DNA of 22,503 bases from CAZPWQ01 sp964590495 (GTDB lineage Bacteria; Bacteroidota; Rhodothermia; Balneolales; Balneolaceae), in contig CAZPWQ010000053.1 of NCBI GenBank assembly GCA_964590495.1, positions 1 to 22,503 of the forward strand, read 5' to 3'. The first letter of the stretch is position 1. Every line of letters starts with the position of its first letter. Below are positions 7,024 to 13,887 of this stretch, in pieces. The notes below the pieces were generated by a model, which saw only the letters and a list, made by a program, of their open reading frames with translations, had not been told where the DNA came from and did not search any database. Both the position numbers and the translations under genes were made by a program.

Positions 7024-7310
7024 GGCTCTACCTCCTCCATCAAGGTTTGATCAATTACGTCCTGGAGTAATACCTCCTGCCAAGTCTCATAATCAAACAT
7101 CGTTATCCCCCGGTGACTCAATTCGATGGAGATTTTCTCGGCGTGTGGATATTTGAAGGCCAGTGCGAATCCGTTCTCAGCAATCATTCCAACAAATTTT
7201 CCGTTTATATCGAACAGGCTCCAACCGTGAAGTGCCGGTTCCAAGGAGCACTTGGCAAACATCCCATCCAGTGCCGCAAAGACCTTTGATATTTTGCCGA
7301 AATTCATCAT
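7020..7310 (-). CDS. Hypothetical protein, 96 aa
   Basis: Begins with ATGATGAAT, whose first ATG overlaps the TGA of the helicase gene (ATGA); a start three codons earlier is possible but gives a longer overlap. It looks alpha/beta: KVFAALDGMFAKCSLEPALHG, then short strands SLFDINGKFVGMIAENG, FALAFKYPHAEKISIELS, and a helix EVLLQDVIDQTLMEEVEP. The strand pattern slightly resembles that of the 97-aa neighbour (a W/I-L-F/DxxGK/EIIG element), so the two may be distant relatives. Function unknown. Confidence 0.65.
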   Translation of the reverse strand: MMNFGKISKVFAALDGMFAKCSLEPALHGWSLFDINGKFVGMIAENGFALAFKYPHAEKISIELSHRGITMFDYETWQEVLLQDVIDQTLMEEVEP

Positions 7311-8584
7311 TGTACCCACCCTGGATTCTGCAACCCTGTTGAGCTATCCTGAAATCTAAACCATCTGTGAAGGTGGTCTGGCTTCCCCCGGGTAATAGCT
7401 GTCTGCATATAGAAACTATGCAAGGGGTCATAATCACCGACTGGATTAACAACTTTGTTACTAAGTGGTGAACTTTTTATGCATTCTGAATACTGGTTGG
7501 GCCGATAGCCTATCAGTATCAGGTGTGAAGCATTTACCAGGGCTTGAGAACCGTAGGCGTCGTCTACCTCTGGCACGTGTCGCCACCCTCGGGGAAGAAT
7601 GCTTTCACCGTCAGCGTCTTTAGGAGTTGAAGCATTGGTAGAACTTTTCCGGGATTGTGATAAAACTGTGCACGCAAAATTATACTTTACCATCAAGTGC
7701 CTGAATGTCTCTGTGGATATGTTAATTTTCTCGTTCTCTCCGGAATACCTATCATCTGGGATAACATTCTGAATGTAGTCCACGACCACCTTATCTATCT
7801 CTTCCACCATCACGGCTTCAAGTATCGCCATTTGTAAATCGCTCAGGGACCGTTTCCCATCCACTACAAACAGGTTTTCGCGGTAGTCCCTCCATTCATC
7901 TTTCAGCACTTGTCTCACATTACCTACAATGTCCTTTCGGGTACCTTCGAGAGTGAGATAGAGTACTTTATACCCCTGTCGTATGTTTTGCGCAACTTCC
8001 CAGCAGGCAGAGCGGGTTTTGCCATGCTTATGGCGGCAGATGATGCCACTCATTTGCCCCTTTCTGTTTCCTCCATACTTGTATAGCTGCTCGTCAAAGA
8101 GGGGGTATCCTGTGAGTACCGGCGCTCCGTAAATCTCCTTTTGTTCGTCGATTTCTTTGCCGGAGTGATATTGCTTCTCAGTATTGCCAATCCATTGGCC
8201 GGTTCGTTTCACAACTTCGGTCGCAATTTCATTAATTGTTTTGCCAGTCCGGGCCAGCTTTATTGTCTGCTGAAGGTCTGACAGTACCCGTTTACGAGCC
8301 GCCCGATCCTTCAATTCCTCAAAAACATTCTGCCATTGGTCTGTTTGCCCCTGTGAGTAATGATATACTTCAGCTGCGTAGTCCCCCTTTTCACCAATAG
8401 CCTGGAATTGTGAGGCCAGTACATGGAAATCTATTGTTCGCTTACTTTGATACAGGGTCTTAATCACTGAGAATAGCTTTTGATTCTGACCCGTGAAGTG
8501 CTCTCTCCGGAGTTGTACTAACCCATAGCGTGCTGCTTGTTCGTCGTGGCACATTTGAGAAAGTGTATATGTTTCAAGATTCAT
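7307..8584 (-). CDS. DnaB-like replicative helicase
   Basis: 425 residues, near the usual DnaB size. Residues 1-140 form a helical N-terminal domain like that of DnaB, where the primase and loader bind. The RecA-like motor follows: Walker A region GIICRHKHGKTRSACWE (about 180-196), Walker B KVVVDYIQNV (about 265-274), a sensor strand CTVLSQSRKS (about 305-314), and a late ITRGKPDHLHRWFRFQD segment equivalent to DnaB's AKQRNGPTG/arginine-finger region. The P-loop is slightly unusual: the first Gly of GxxxxGKT is Cys. It acts as a hexameric ring on the lagging strand. GGAGG precedes the ATG by seven bases, inside the end of the initiator gene (11-nt overlap), so initiator and helicase are co-translated, like lambda O and P. 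Confidence 0.85.
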   Translation of the reverse strand: MNLETYTLSQMCHDEQAARYGLVQLRREHFTGQNQKLFSVIKTLYQSKRTIDFHVLASQFQAIGEKGDYAAEVYHYSQGQTDQWQNVFEELKDRAARKRVLSDLQQTIKLARTGKTINEIATEVVKRTGQWIGNTEKQYHSGKEIDEQKEIYGAPVLTGYPLFDEQLYKYGGNRKGQMSGIICRHKHGKTRSACWEVAQNIRQGYKVLYLTLEGTRKDIVGNVRQVLKDEWRDYRENLFVVDGKRSLSDLQMAILEAVMVEEIDKVVVDYIQNVIPDDRYSGENEKINISTETFRHLMVKYNFACTVLSQSRKSSTNASTPKDADGESILPRGWRHVPEVDDAYGSQALVNASHLILIGYRPNQYSECIKSSPLSNKVVNPVGDYDPLHSFYMQTAITRGKPDHLHRWFRFQDSSTGLQNPGWVQ

Positions 8585-9284
8585 GAAAGGCCTCCGCTAA
8601 TTGTTTAGCTTTGTCCGGGTTGAAGTCATCCCCTTGCAGTTTATTTTCAGGGGTGAACCATACCGCCTGCATTTTTAGCTTCCAATTTTTGATCATATTA
8701 CCCCGGCTGTCTCTCCAGTACCTTCGATGTGGATGGTCCTCAATTGAGGCTTGATAAATATTGTATGCCCGTTCACCGACTGAAGGATCATAACCTTTAG
8801 AGCGGAAATATTCCTTTACCTCATCGAGAGTGGGTATTGCGGATTTATCCGGTTTTTTTTCTTCTTCTTCTTTTTCTTCTTCTTCTTGCGATGCAGTATC
8901 TATACTGTATGATACAGTATCCATACCGTATATTTCCCCAATTAAAGCAGTATCCTTAACCTCACTGAGTAATCCCTTTACATGGGTGATCACTTTAGGG
9001 CTGTTTGATTTGTTGTGGTGCCAAAACTTAACCACCAATAATTCCCTAGTAGTTTTGGATCGTTTTATTTTGCCATTCTTTTCAAAAAATGAAAGCAACT
9101 TCTCAATCGTGTCCTGATTGTATCCAGTTTCGAAACAAGCTCTCCGAATAGAGAACTCATAAAGCCCGATTTGATTCACACTCGGGTTGGTGATAAGGTA
9201 GAGATAGAAGAACTTTTGCTCTGGAGTAAATTCTTCCATGTCGGGATCAGTCCAAAAATCGTCGTGAATTTTACGATATGCCAT
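8574..9284 (-). CDS. O/DnaD-like replication initiator (wHTH N-terminus)
   Basis: 236 residues. The N-terminus MAYRKIHDDFWTDPDMEEF..EQKFFYLYLITNP..NQIGLY is typical of phage and plasmid replication proteins with a DnaD/O-like winged helix, continuing through TGYNQDTIEKLLSFFEKNGKI to LVVKFWHHNKSNSPKV. A charged linker EEEEKEEEEKKPDKS (about 134-148) separates it from a C-terminal domain resembling helicase-loader tails (PTLDEVKEYFRSKGYDP ... NWKLKMQAVWFTPENK). AGGAG lies 11 bases before the ATG. The linker is encoded by a polypurine tract (8853-8888) next to three ATACNGTAT repeats (8902-8931), the layout of the lambda O gene, whose origin is internal. It is followed by its helicase with an overlap. 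Role: recognises the origin and loads the helicase. Confidence 0.8.
   Translation of the reverse strand: MAYRKIHDDFWTDPDMEEFTPEQKFFYLYLITNPSVNQIGLYEFSIRRACFETGYNQDTIEKLLSFFEKNGKIKRSKTTRELLVVKFWHHNKSNSPKVITHVKGLLSEVKDTALIGEIYGMDTVSYSIDTASQEEEEKEEEEKKPDKSAIPTLDEVKEYFRSKGYDPSVGERAYNIYQASIEDHPHRRYWRDSRGNMIKNWKLKMQAVWFTPENKLQGDDFNPDKAKQLAEAFHES
8853..8931. promoter_or_regulatory. Iteron-like repeats beside a polypurine tract inside the initiator gene (candidate origin)
   Basis: Three near-identical 9-mers ATACTGTAT (8902-8910), ATACAGTAT (8912-8920) and ATACCGTAT (8923-8931) start 10 and 11 bases apart, about one helical turn. The first two are perfect inverted repeats of each other. A partial fourth (CAGTAT) lies at 8894-8899. 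Next to them, 8853-8888 is an almost pure pyrimidine (plus) / purine (minus) tract. Lambda-type origins have iterons plus an easily melted tract within the initiator gene. That this is the origin is inference. Confidence 0.5.
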
Positions 9285-9288
9285 TCCG

Positions 9289-9627
9289 CTATCTCCTCTC
9301 TTTTATCAGGTGCAACTTTGTGAAATACCCCCTCAGATATTCCATTGCGCAGGCATTGCAATAGCCATACCGCATTCGGTTATGGTATCGTCTCGATAAA
9401 TCAGCGGCACTGATGTCTGGTCTCAGGTCTACTGCGTCCTCTGTACCAGCAACAAAATTGATTGATCGGTTACTTGGAGAATCACCATCGCCATCACATT
9501 TGCAGCGAATTGAGCTATCTCTGTCGTGTATATCTTGCTTTTTATGGGGGATCGAATTAACTTGTGAAACGCCGCCCAAGCGCTCAAAGAAGTTCAGACC
9601 AACCCCATTTTGGGGTTGGTTTTTCAT
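9289..9627 (-). CDS. Small Cys-containing protein, 112 aa
   Basis: The ATG overlaps the stop of the AlpA-like gene by four bases (ATGA). The protein has an N-terminal NFFERLGGVSQVN segment, a polar middle with RCKCDGDGDSPS, and near the C-terminus YGYCNACAMEYLRGYF. Two CxC/CxxC pairs about 50 residues apart could bind one zinc. The sequence between the pairs is low in structure, so a folded zinc ribbon is not certain. It lies between the excisionase-like gene and the replication initiator and ends four bases before the latter's ATG. Family not recognised. Confidence 0.55.
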   Translation of the reverse strand: MKNQPQNGVGLNFFERLGGVSQVNSIPHKKQDIHDRDSSIRCKCDGDGDSPSNRSINFVAGTEDAVDLRPDISAADLSRRYHNRMRYGYCNACAMEYLRGYFTKLHLIKERR

Positions 9628-9827
9628 TTTTCTACACCTTCTCCATTTTCCTGCTCTTCAAGCCATTGCTCAATTGCATCAATTCGAAATGCTGTCCGGC
9701 GCGGCCCTATTTTTATTGGTTTAGGAAATTTACCCTCTGATATCCACCGGTAAAGCGTCGATTGGGGAATCGAGAGACGTTTAATAACTTGATTAGGGGA
9801 AATAAGATCTATATTCGACATAGGCAA
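9624..9827 (-). CDS. AlpA/excisionase-like HTH protein
   Basis: 67 residues with the AlpA/MerR-like winged helix: ISPNQVIKRLSIPQSTLYRW as helix-turn-helix, then ISEGKFPKPIKIGPRRTAFR as wing, then IDAIEQWLEEQENG. AlpA-family proteins act as excisionases or activators of int in P4-like elements. It lies just downstream of the integrase on the same strand and begins the replication operon, so it could couple excision with replication. The start could be the first Met or the Met two codons later. Confidence 0.85.
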   Translation of the reverse strand: MPMSNIDLISPNQVIKRLSIPQSTLYRWISEGKFPKPIKIGPRRTAFRIDAIEQWLEEQENGEGVEK

Positions 9828-10055
9828 CCTATTTGCGTTAACGCAGCTGTAGGTGGGCTAGAAATGCTTAGTAGTGCCCTATGTCAGTTTTTTAGAGACC
9901 GCTTTTAGGTCTGACGGGGAGAGTTAGAGTACTCTCGTGTGGTGCATTTATCGACTGCCCAAGTCGCGCCACTTGTTAAAGTGTAGTTTAAGCTATGTAA
10001 AATATTTTATTGTATCAAAATTTTCTACCAGTTTTTTTAAACACCCATCAGCTCT
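9828..10055. promoter_or_regulatory. Control region between integrase and AlpA-like gene
   Basis: 228 bases without a gene, upstream of the leftward AlpA-replication operon. It contains GAGAGT/ACTCTC, a 6-bp inverted repeat at 9919-9936 with GAGTACTC at its centre, a CACTT/AAGTG hairpin near 9969-9984, and an AT-rich stretch at 9985-10030. A promoter and operator for the AlpA operon are expected here; no specific consensus is clear. Confidence 0.4.
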
Positions 10056-11297
10056 TTAACCAATTTTTGAAATTTTTGCATCTTCCCCAGTAATAATCCG
10101 TTCAATATGAAAAGCCCATTTCTGTAGAGCTTGCCTTTTTTCATTCATATAGGTGTGCCGATCATAGATCGCAGTAACCTGTCCATCCCCGGCCAGGCCT
10201 TTATGATTTAATATTTTTCCTAATACAGTTCGGTCTACGTTTAACTTAGCCATATATGTTGCTGCAGTTCGGCGAAGGTCATGTAATCGAAAATCACTTA
10301 CTGTAAAATCATCAACTTTGTATTTTCTGACCTTTTTTACCGATCGTTTTAAATCTTTCACCGGCGCATCATCAAGCACTGGTGAGCTAAAAATATAGTT
10401 CTTACCTCCGTTTGTTTCCCTCATGGTATTAATTATCTCTATTGCTACACTCGACAGAGGTACATCATGACTTCTTTTGCCTTTTGCTAATTCTGCCGGG
10501 ATTGTCCATACATCACCATTGATATCACACCATTTCATTCTCATGGTTTCAGTTTTTCTCTGTCCAGTTAAAAGCAGCATCTTCATTACGGGGCCAGCTG
10601 GCACGTTGACTTCGTCAAAAGCCTTCCATAGTAGGCGAATCTCTTGTTTTGAATAATAACGTTCCCTCTTTGTCTCACCTTCTGAGTATCTTTTGATACC
10701 CGTTACCGGGTTTTTATCCACAATCGTTCTATGAATGCCAAATTCATAAATACTGTGTAGCCGTGCTCTAATCCTGTTAGCCATTGTGGGTTTTCCATCC
10801 TTAATAGCTTTCTTGTCCAGTAATGTAATGATGTGAGACTTATCTACCTGCCGGGCCGGAAGCTTCCCCAGCGCCGGAATCAGCTCATTATCAATGATTC
10901 TGGTATGTTCATCTCGAGTTTTTTTTCGTAACGGTTGCATGTGAATCTCCTTAAACTCCTTCGCCAGCTCTGCAAACGATCGGTCCTTGATGGAGTTTAA
11001 ATGCTTTACTCTCCTTTCCTGCTGTTCTTCCCCAACAGGATCACCACCTTTTTTAACATGAGATCGAAGTTCATCAACCTTAACCCTGGCATCGGAGAGG
11101 GTAAAGGATTTTTTTGAATATCGAGATATTGAATAGCGCCTGTTCTGCCCATTGTATCGGTATCGATAGAAAAATGTTTTAGTACCCCCAGGGCTAACCC
11201 TCAAGCCTAGACCAGAGGTGCTCATATCATAGTAATCAGTCTGTTTTTCTGTTGATGCTTTGTCAACGAAGGCGGCAGTAAGCTTTTTTTTAGGCAT
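10056..11297 (-). CDS. int: P4-type tyrosine integrase
   Basis: 413 residues, full length for the family. Residues 1-90 form the DUF4102-like N-terminal arm-binding domain (SGLGLRVSPGGTKTFFYRYR). A SAM-like core-binding domain (about 105-200) follows, then the catalytic domain with R247 in LLLTGQRKTETMRMKW, H339 and R342 in RLHDLRRTAATYMA, H365 in LNHKGLAG and probable nucleophile Y378 in AIYDRHTY. It recombines attP with a host tRNA gene. The attP core with tRNA-Asp similarity lies 180 bases upstream of the start, between duplicated arm-site repeats, so enzyme and site are adjacent as usual. The first repeat lies within the likely int promoter, so the protein may repress itself. Confidence 0.95.
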   Translation of the reverse strand: MPKKKLTAAFVDKASTEKQTDYYDMSTSGLGLRVSPGGTKTFFYRYRYNGQNRRYSISRYSKKSFTLSDARVKVDELRSHVKKGGDPVGEEQQERRVKHLNSIKDRSFAELAKEFKEIHMQPLRKKTRDEHTRIIDNELIPALGKLPARQVDKSHIITLLDKKAIKDGKPTMANRIRARLHSIYEFGIHRTIVDKNPVTGIKRYSEGETKRERYYSKQEIRLLWKAFDEVNVPAGPVMKMLLLTGQRKTETMRMKWCDINGDVWTIPAELAKGKRSHDVPLSSVAIEIINTMRETNGGKNYIFSSPVLDDAPVKDLKRSVKKVRKYKVDDFTVSDFRLHDLRRTAATYMAKLNVDRTVLGKILNHKGLAGDGQVTAIYDRHTYMNEKRQALQKWAFHIERIITGEDAKISKIG

Positions 11298-11331
11298 AAT
11301 AATATGATTGGATTTGCACCCTATTTAAATT

Positions 11332-11350
11332 AGGGTAACGATAGGGTAAC
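11332..11350. repeat. Left arm-type double repeat
   Basis: Two direct copies of AGGGTAAC separated by GAT, identical to the pair at 11609-11627. It lies 130 bases to the left of the tRNA-like core and 35 bases upstream of the int ATG. Confidence 0.8.
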
Positions 11351-11479
11351 AAAATATCGGTATTATCCAAGAGTATAACAAGAGCCAATGAGAGTATAAA
11401 ACATAAATAAACTATTGTTATTCAATTCTTTTGTAGATTTACTGGGAGTCTTTGATAATTTATGATTAATCAAATGAAA

Positions 11480-11525
11480 CTGCCTGTCACGCAGGAGGTC
11501 GCGAGTTCGAATCTCGTCCGGATCG
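11480..11525 (+). other. 3' half of a tRNA-Asp (GTC) as att core
   Basis: The sequence matches the 3' half of a tRNA: anticodon loop CTGTCAC (anticodon GTC, Asp), 3' anticodon strand GCAGG, variable loop, T arm GCGAG-TTCGAAT-CTCGT, and acceptor strand CCGGATC plus discriminator G. The 5' half is absent, and the base before the core (A at 11479) does not pair with G11495, so identity to the host gene begins at 11480. It is not a functional tRNA gene. Integration here would rebuild the 3' end of the host tRNA-Asp. Confidence 0.85.
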
Positions 11526-11532
11526 CTTTTAT

Positions 11533-11577
11533 AAAGCCTTGTGCAGCCACATATTAGAGCTGCGTAAGGCTTTTTTT
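11533..11577 (+). terminator. Strong rho-independent terminator
   Basis: Stem AAAGCCTT-GT-GCAGC with GCTGC-GT-AAGGCTTT around an 11-base loop, followed by a T run. It directly follows the tRNA-like core and may be a tRNA terminator carried along in the att region, or serve to insulate the cargo genes from the integrase side. Confidence 0.8.
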
Positions 11578-11608
11578 ATAATTAAAGTATTTCGCTTCAT
11601 CAGAGCTT

Positions 11609-11627
11609 AGGGTAACGATAGGGTAAC
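11609..11627. repeat. Right arm-type double repeat
   Basis: Identical to the double AGGGTAAC at 11332-11350 and in the same orientation, 83 bases to the right of the core. The flanking bases differ, so only the sites are conserved. Confidence 0.8.
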
Positions 11628-11762
11628 ACAATAGTTTTTACCTACCGCTTTTCAGTTATCTCGATTTAACTCTACTGTACATTTTTGATATTCAATACCT
11701 TTAACAATTGTAGGGTATTAAGATCAAATCCTGTTAATTCAACGTAATTTTAGTGGCTATAT

Positions 11763-13694
11763 ATGACTATCACACTTAGTCAATCGCGATTATTTAAGTC
11801 TATAATTAATATCGGTACAGTTTCGATTCCTTTTTTAACTGTACTTTTTGGCGAGAACGGAGCAGGAAAGACGCACTTACTAAAAGCGATTAATGAGGGA
11901 GCTATTCGAGCTCAAATAGGAGGAGAATATATAGAGACAGATGATATTGCTCTGTACGATTGGACAGATTTTATTATTAAGGCTCCTAAAACTGCAACTT
12001 CATGGCAAATAGGTCAGCGTCGCGAGCAATTATGGACTGCTTTACAAAATCAATTAACGAGTGGCAAAGCATCTCAACGTATAAAAAACCTCTCAAATCA
12101 AGTAGGGAGCCATTTTTCCAGGTCTCAATTGCTTCGCTCACCTATCGATGATCTGGGTCTTAGTGAAGATATGGCCACAGCTGTTGATAAAGAACGGCGT
12201 GAAATTAGAAAGGAGTTAATCAATTCATTAAATGATACTCACAAAGAGCTTGTAGAAATAATCGAACAAAATACTGAAAAATGGATAATAGGGCTGAATA
12301 AAGAAGAATTTGAAGCTGCAGCGTCTTTGGTTGCCCAAAAAGCCGATCCACTTCGGTTTCAAATTTCTGAATTATTTTTGGCATATCGTTCTACACTTGA
12401 CCGGAACAAACTTTTAAGACTGACAGCTGAACATGAACAAGTTAATGTAACAAGCTACCTTTCAGACGATGATTTTAGAACCAAATATGGACCACCACCA
12501 TGGGAGATGTTCAATGGTTTATTGGCAGATTTGGGGCTTGATTTCCAGGTCGATAATCCTCAAGTAGGCCAACAACAGTATAATGTATCATTGAAGCAGA
12601 AAACTTCTAATGTTAATGTAGATTTTAGTGATCTATCCTCTGGAGAAAAAGTTTTAATGGCTTTAGCAGTTTCACTTTATGGTTTAAGTGAATCACGCCA
12701 AAGGATTCGACTACCCAAACTTATTCTTTTGGATGAGATTGATGCTCCTCTCCATCCCGACATGACACGAATGTTTTATAGAGTAATAAACCAACTTCTT
12801 ATAGAACAAAATGTAGGTGTCATTATGGCTACTCATAATCCATCTACTGTTGCGTTAGCACCACCCGACTCCGTTCAACGTATGTCGAAAGAATCACCTC
12901 GAATATCTTCCTCAACAAGACAACAGGCTCTTACTGACTTAACTGCAGGTGTTACCGCACTTACTGTTCGAAGCAATGAGCGACGTGTAGTTTTTGTAGA
13001 GGGAGACTCCGATGTTGATGCTTATACTGTAGTTTTAGACGCGCTACGGAATTATCTTAATGTTGAATATGGTCTCGCATTTTTCTCAGCAGGTATACGG
13101 GCAGGTGAAGGGGGTAACGATGTTGTCCGTAAAAATGTGCTCAAACTTCGTAGTGCAGGAGCAGATACAATCTATGGATTAATCGATCGGGATGATGGAA
13201 ACGAACCGGAACAAGACGGTAGCATTTTAATTCTTGGCGCTAATGGAAGATATACCCTTGAAAACTATCTTTTTGATCCCCTTCTTCTCGCAGCTCTATC
13301 GATCCGACAAAAATTCAGCAATAAGATTCATGGATTAGATGAACTACTTGGCGAGAAACCGGGAACTTGGCGTGGTTTAAATCGAGCAGATCAGGGCATA
13401 TTACAACAGATCGCTAATTTAATGTTAAGCCAATGCGAGCCTGGAAATTCAGATAGTGATGAAGATACAGTTGTAGCCAATCTCGTAGGTGGTCAATCAA
13501 TAGTATTACCTCAATGGTTTGTCGATGAACCTGGCCATAAGCTTTCTGATATGTGGATGGAGGCCATACCTTCCTTTAATCAGTTCCAGGATGAGGAAGG
13601 CCTTCGGATTGCAATTGTCACTTATGTAGTTCCAGATGTGCCAGAGCTTCTCTCTCGTGACTTTCTTGATGTGTTAGCTGATTTGGCTAATTAA
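11763..13694 (+). CDS. AAA-ATPase/TOPRIM fusion (OLD- or merged PARIS-like), candidate anti-phage protein
   Basis: 643 residues. The ABC-type ATPase half has Walker A LFGENGAGKTHLL (about 29-41), a long helical insertion (about 90-230), signature DLSSGEKVLMAL (about 290-301), Walker B KLILLDEIDAPLHP (about 319-332) and H-loop MATHNPS (about 355-361). The second half begins RRVVFVEGDSDVDAY (catalytic-type Glu413), then GGNDVVRKNV, IYGLIDRDDG (D475, D477) and GRYTLENYLFDP: a TOPRIM/DUF4435-type metal site with the ENYL motif typical of DUF4435. OLD-family proteins are ATP-controlled nucleases. PARIS pairs an AAA protein with a DUF4435 toxin and is often carried by P4-type satellites, sometimes as one fused chain. 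Its place next to attP fits defence cargo. No Shine-Dalgarno sequence. Which of the two families it belongs to is unresolved. Confidence 0.8.
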   Translation: MTITLSQSRLFKSIINIGTVSIPFLTVLFGENGAGKTHLLKAINEGAIRAQIGGEYIETDDIALYDWTDFIIKAPKTATSWQIGQRREQLWTALQNQLTSGKASQRIKNLSNQVGSHFSRSQLLRSPIDDLGLSEDMATAVDKERREIRKELINSLNDTHKELVEIIEQNTEKWIIGLNKEEFEAAASLVAQKADPLRFQISELFLAYRSTLDRNKLLRLTAEHEQVNVTSYLSDDDFRTKYGPPPWEMFNGLLADLGLDFQVDNPQVGQQQYNVSLKQKTSNVNVDFSDLSSGEKVLMALAVSLYGLSESRQRIRLPKLILLDEIDAPLHPDMTRMFYRVINQLLIEQNVGVIMATHNPSTVALAPPDSVQRMSKESPRISSSTRQQALTDLTAGVTALTVRSNERRVVFVEGDSDVDAYTVVLDALRNYLNVEYGLAFFSAGIRAGEGGNDVVRKNVLKLRSAGADTIYGLIDRDDGNEPEQDGSILILGANGRYTLENYLFDPLLLAALSIRQKFSNKIHGLDELLGEKPGTWRGLNRADQGILQQIANLMLSQCEPGNSDSDEDTVVANLVGGQSIVLPQWFVDEPGHKLSDMWMEAIPSFNQFQDEEGLRIAIVTYVVPDVPELLSRDFLDVLADLAN

Positions 13695-13705
13695 CTCGCT
13701 GTTAA

Positions 13706-13846
13706 TTTAAAGTACTTAAACATTCTATAAAGATTGGGGGATTAGATTGTTTTCCATTTAAAGACCCGGAGAATGATATAGAATGCTATACGGCCATTGC
13801 CGGGGATCTAGAACGAGAATTTATTTTATTCATAGTAGGTGATTAA
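13706..13846 (+). pseudogene. Short coding-like remnant after the AAA/TOPRIM gene
   Basis: An open frame of 46 residues without a usual start codon. It reads like protein in its second half: LDCFPFKDPENDIECYTAIA then GDLEREFILFIVGD and TAA. It may be the tail of a deleted gene, left between the defence-like gene and the SRAP gene. Its length is too small to identify a family, and chance is not excluded. Confidence 0.3.
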
Positions 13847-13887
13847 TTTGAAAATACTCAACTCTATAAACCAGTAGATGATTAGCC

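Larger units (their letters stand above)
11318..11627. other. attP region of the element
   Basis: The core (11480-11525) matches the 3' half of a tRNA-Asp. On the left, AGGGTAAC occurs at 11332-11339 and 11343-11350; on the right, the same pair AGGGTAACGATAGGGTAAC occurs at 11609-11627, both in the same orientation with the same 3-base spacer. A 6-bp inverted repeat ACCCTA/TAGGGT (11318-11336) overlaps the left pair. Identical double sites on both sides of a core are what integrase arm-type (P and P') sites look like. An integrated element would have one arm at each end, so both arms here mean the site is unrecombined attP. Confidence 0.75.

Noticed and set aside
10056..11297. Same gene as the 1-573 integrase fragment, duplicated by the assembler
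   Set aside because: The two catalytic domains are similar in pattern but differ at many residues, so they are different genes.
11480..11525. Functional tRNA-Asp gene
   Set aside because: Only the 3' half from the anticodon arm onward is present; no D arm or 5' acceptor strand is found upstream.
11332..11627. attL or attR of an integrated prophage
   Set aside because: The same double arm repeat on both sides of the core points to unrecombined attP; the 55-base terminal repeat agrees with a circle.
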